Positions 59,772 through 62,015 of a DNA stretch of 62,015 nucleotides are shown here, in pieces. Each line of letters starts with the position of its first letter. Position 1 is the first letter of the stretch. The position numbers were made by a program, and so were the translations under genes. This DNA comes from an uncultured Bacilli bacterium (lineage in GTDB: Bacteria; Bacillota_I; Bacilli_A; ML615J-28; CAG-313), in the NCBI GenBank assembly GCA_934098295.1, contig CAKONV010000011.1, forward strand, positions 1-62,015, given 5' to 3'. Under the pieces are notes generated by a model, which saw only the letters and a program-made list of their open reading frames with translations, was not told where the DNA came from and did no database searches.

Positions 59772-61205
59772 TTAATTTTCTTCTTTGTCCTTAAGTGCAG
59801 CAAATACATCTGCTAAAGTGCTTGTTGTATTTTCTTTAGCTTGTTCCTTCATATAGTTATCAAAAGTTTCTCTTTCTTTTGCAACTTCAACAGCTTTAGC
59901 AGAAACTACTAAGCGAGCACGTTGAGGATCACATTCTTGAACCATTACACTAACTTCACTGCCAACAGGATATACTTCAGAAACATTATTAACTCTTCTA
60001 GTTGATGAAACTTCACTAACAGGTAAGAATCCCATAACATTTAAATAACTAACTTGAGCACCTTTATCATTAATAGCTTGAACTTTTACTGTAATGGTTT
60101 GACCACGACGAAGTTTAATATCAGCCCAAGTATTTTCTTTAGTAGCGCGATGTGACAAGCTAACTCTATGTTTTTGATCATCAATAGACATCACTTTTAA
60201 AGTAATTGTAGAACCTTCCGTTACAACATTGTCATACTTTTCATTTACTAGCCATGAATATTCAACCTTTGGCATTAAACCTGAATATTCATCAGTAAGT
60301 TCAATAATAAGTCCAGCTGGAATAATTTTCTTAACTGTTCCTTCGAAAACATCACCAACATGATATTTTTCTTTTAATACATCCCAAGGATGTTTAGATA
60401 AAGCCTTAATTGAAAGTCCAATCTTACCATCAGAAATCTTAATAACTTTAACCTTAACCTTTTGACCAACTGTTAACACTTTTTTAATATCTTTAACAGG
60501 AAAATGATCAATTTCTGATACATGTAGTAAGCCACTTACTTTTCCTAAACTTACAATAGCACCAAAGTCAAGTAAAGAAACTACTTCGCCTTCAACAACT
60601 TGGCCAACTTCTAATGAACCTAGTGCTTCTTCCTTTTCTAAACGTTTTTGTTTCTTTTCAGCAGCAATTTGACTTACAGCTACTAAATGATGTTCCTTAT
60701 TAACATAAGTTACAATAACAGGAAGTTCTTCACCTTTCATCTTATTAAGAGCTTCTTCTGATAAAGATGATGCTTTATAAGATAAGAATAATCTTGTATT
60801 ATTATAACGAAGTTCAGCGCCATTTTTTGTAGTTCTTACAACTTTAGCATTAATTATTTCATCATCTTCTTTAATTTTTTCAAAAGCAGCGATTTTTTCT
60901 TCTAAAGCTTTTTCCTTTGCTTCTTTTGCAGCAGCTTCAGCAGCAAGCTTAGTTGATAATGTTAATAAAACAACATTAGGGTCTTTTTTATCTTTTCCAA
61001 TAGACTTAACTTGAGCACTAAATTCAGCCCCTTCAGAATATTCTGTATATAATTTACCATCTTTTGGCATTTCTAGTAAATCATTGGCATAAATTACTGC
61101 TTTTACTCCTTCTTCAATCTCTAAATAAATTGCATTGCTTGTAACTCCGGTAACAATGCCGTTAACTGTTTGTCCTACGGAGTATTTTTCGTTTGTTTCG
61201 CTCAT
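59772..61205 (-). CDS. rpsA: S1-domain RNA-binding protein (RpsA-like)
   Basis: A 477-residue protein with about five S1 (OB-fold) domains: at the start (GQTVNGIVTGVTSNAIYLEI), a diverged one near 110-175, and clear ones at about 197-265 (VEGEVVSLLDFGAIVSLG), 283-355 and 370-440. The Lys/Glu-rich linker near 80-105 is a coiled coil. Fewer domains than the six of E. coli S1, as usual in low-GC Gram-positives. Start overlaps the cmk stop (ATGA). Confidence 0.92.
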   Translation of the reverse strand: MSETNEKYSVGQTVNGIVTGVTSNAIYLEIEEGVKAVIYANDLLEMPKDGKLYTEYSEGAEFSAQVKSIGKDKKDPNVVLLTLSTKLAAEAAAKEAKEKALEEKIAAFEKIKEDDEIINAKVVRTTKNGAELRYNNTRLFLSYKASSLSEEALNKMKGEELPVIVTYVNKEHHLVAVSQIAAEKKQKRLEKEEALGSLEVGQVVEGEVVSLLDFGAIVSLGKVSGLLHVSEIDHFPVKDIKKVLTVGQKVKVKVIKISDGKIGLSIKALSKHPWDVLKEKYHVGDVFEGTVKKIIPAGLIIELTDEYSGLMPKVEYSWLVNEKYDNVVTEGSTITLKVMSIDDQKHRVSLSHRATKENTWADIKLRRGQTITVKVQAINDKGAQVSYLNVMGFLPVSEVSSTRRVNNVSEVYPVGSEVSVMVQECDPQRARLVVSAKAVEVAKERETFDNYMKEQAKENTTSTLADVFAALKDKEEN

Positions 61206-61858
61206 TTTATTAAGCCCCTTTCATTCACATAAAAAATAATTTTGTTAACTACTTCGTCAATGCTCATTTTTGAAGAGTCAACAACAATGGCGTCCTCAGC
61301 ACATTTTAGAGGACTAATTTTTCGCGTTGAATCTTTAAAATCACGAGTAGTAATTTCATTCATCGTATCTTCCAATGATTTGAATATACCACTTTGTTCA
61401 CGCTCAAGCATTCGTCTTCTAGCGCGACATTCAACGGATGCATCTAAATAAATCTTAAGCTCGGCTCTAGGAAGAACGACAGTGCCAATATCTCTTCCGT
61501 CCATCACGACACTTTTTGATTCACTTATTTTACGTTGATAATCTACTAAAAATGTTCTAACTTTAGCGATTCTTGCTGGTGCGGATGCATTTTCAGTAAC
61601 TTCTACAGTTCTAATCGCTGTACTAACATCTTCACCATCCATATAGACATGACCATTAGCAATATCTAAAACAGTATCATCTAAGAAGCCATAAGCATTA
61701 TCATCATCTAAGTCAATGCCTTTTCTTAGAGCCTTTAAAGTGATAGCTCTATACATAGCTCCTGTATCGATATATTCTATATTTAAAGTTTTTGCTAAAG
61801 CTTTAGCAATTGTTGATTTACCAGCCCCAGCAGGACCGTCAATAGCAATCTTGAACAT
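61202..61858 (-). CDS. cmk: Cytidylate kinase
   Basis: A 218-residue nucleotide kinase phosphorylating CMP and dCMP. P-loop DGPAGAGKST at the start, EYIDTGAMYRAITLKA, VVMDGRDIGTVVLP and the lid RRRMLEREQSG. The ATG at 61858 is preceded by GAGGTG; the GTG at 61867 is part of that site. First gene of cmk-rpsA-der. Confidence 0.96.
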   Translation of the reverse strand: MFKIAIDGPAGAGKSTIAKALAKTLNIEYIDTGAMYRAITLKALRKGIDLDDDNAYGFLDDTVLDIANGHVYMDGEDVSTAIRTVEVTENASAPARIAKVRTFLVDYQRKISESKSVVMDGRDIGTVVLPRAELKIYLDASVECRARRRMLEREQSGIFKSLEDTMNEITTRDFKDSTRKISPLKCAEDAIVVDSSKMSIDEVVNKIIFYVNERGLIK

Positions 61859-61879
61859 TTTTTTCACCTCAACTCTTAA

Positions 61880-61908
61880 ATTATACCATATTATTGTTTT
61901 GATTTCAA
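61880..61908 (-). promoter_or_regulatory. Promoter of cmk-rpsA-der
   Basis: On the minus strand -35 TTGAAA (61903-61908), 17-base spacer, extended -10 TGGTATAAT (TATAAT at 61880-61885). The bases from 61909 to the window end hold no gene that I can support. Confidence 0.75.
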
Positions 61909-62015
61909 GTAAGTTAGATTTGTTTTTTATTCTGTTCTTATGTGTTTATTTTATGATAATGTCTTAATAATTAATTTTAGAAAATGTCCCAATAATAAAA
62001 TATCATGATATAATA

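Noticed and set aside
61909..62015. Tandem motif near aatgtcttaataat and aatgtcccaataat
   Set aside because: Two similar 14-base words 30 bases apart in AT-rich DNA at the window edge are not enough to call a repeat.

Overview
The window reads as a chromosomal segment of an AT-rich, small-genome member of the Bacillota/Bacilli, in the style of uncultured gut lineages related to Mollicutes or Erysipelotrichales. Evidence: very low GC, Gram-positive operon orders, the Prp-cleaved type of ribosomal protein L27, a T-box, CIRCE/HrcA heat-shock control, a V-type ATPase and BspA-like leucine-rich surface proteins. Tryptophan is written TGG and TGA acts as a stop (for example at 27270-27272), so the genetic code is the standard bacterial one and not the Mycoplasma code. 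Apart from one gene (46844-47722) everything is on the minus strand, so transcription runs from high to low coordinates.

Layout, in order of transcription. 61.9-58.4 kb: cmk, an S1-domain protein and der. 58.4-49.9 kb: a complete nine-gene V-type ATPase operon whose c-ring subunit carries the Na+-binding residues known from Enterococcus hirae. 49.8-47.7 kb: a SpoVIF-like gene, yceD, rpmF and rsmH. 47.7-39.1 kb: the start of the division/cell-wall cluster (rsmH, class B PBP with PASTA domain, murE, mraY, murD), broken up by a divergent aldose-epimerase gene and by an LRR lipoprotein gene. 39.1-32.8 kb: T-box-valS, folC, radC, a SpoIVFA-like gene and a SpoIVFB-like protease. 32.8-28.9 kb: a second LRR protein and pyruvate phosphate dikinase. 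28.9-20.7 kb: accessory genes (a three-gene hydrolase/transglutaminase operon, an SF1 helicase, a CYTH protein and a large surface C39-peptidase protein). 20.7-15.3 kb: clpB under two CIRCE operators, then guaB and guaA. 15.3-11.2 kb: the remnant of a GGDEF protein, rplU-prp-rpmA-obgE and an ECF transporter S component. 11.2-0 kb: mutS-mutL-miaA, dacB-spmA-spmB, rluB, a PAP2 phosphatase, a degenerate Fic-like protein and a PHP phosphatase.

The most informative theme is sporulation. Homologues of spmA, spmB, the sporulation-type dacB, spoIVFA, spoIVFB and spoVIF, plus a SpoVD-like PBP, lie in this one window, and several keep Bacillus-like neighbours (dacB-spmA-spmB-rluB; valS-folC-radC...spoIVFA-spoIVFB; rplU-prp-rpmA...obgE). 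The Bacillus block that joins valS to obgE is split here into two pieces about 18 kb apart, without mreBCD, minCD or spo0B between them. Other points of interest are two degenerate signalling proteins (a pseudo-Fic protein and a GGDEF protein with its middle deleted), a terminator that overlaps a CIRCE operator, and several strong inverted repeats at promoters. I found no rRNA, tRNA, CRISPR array, insertion sequence or prophage.
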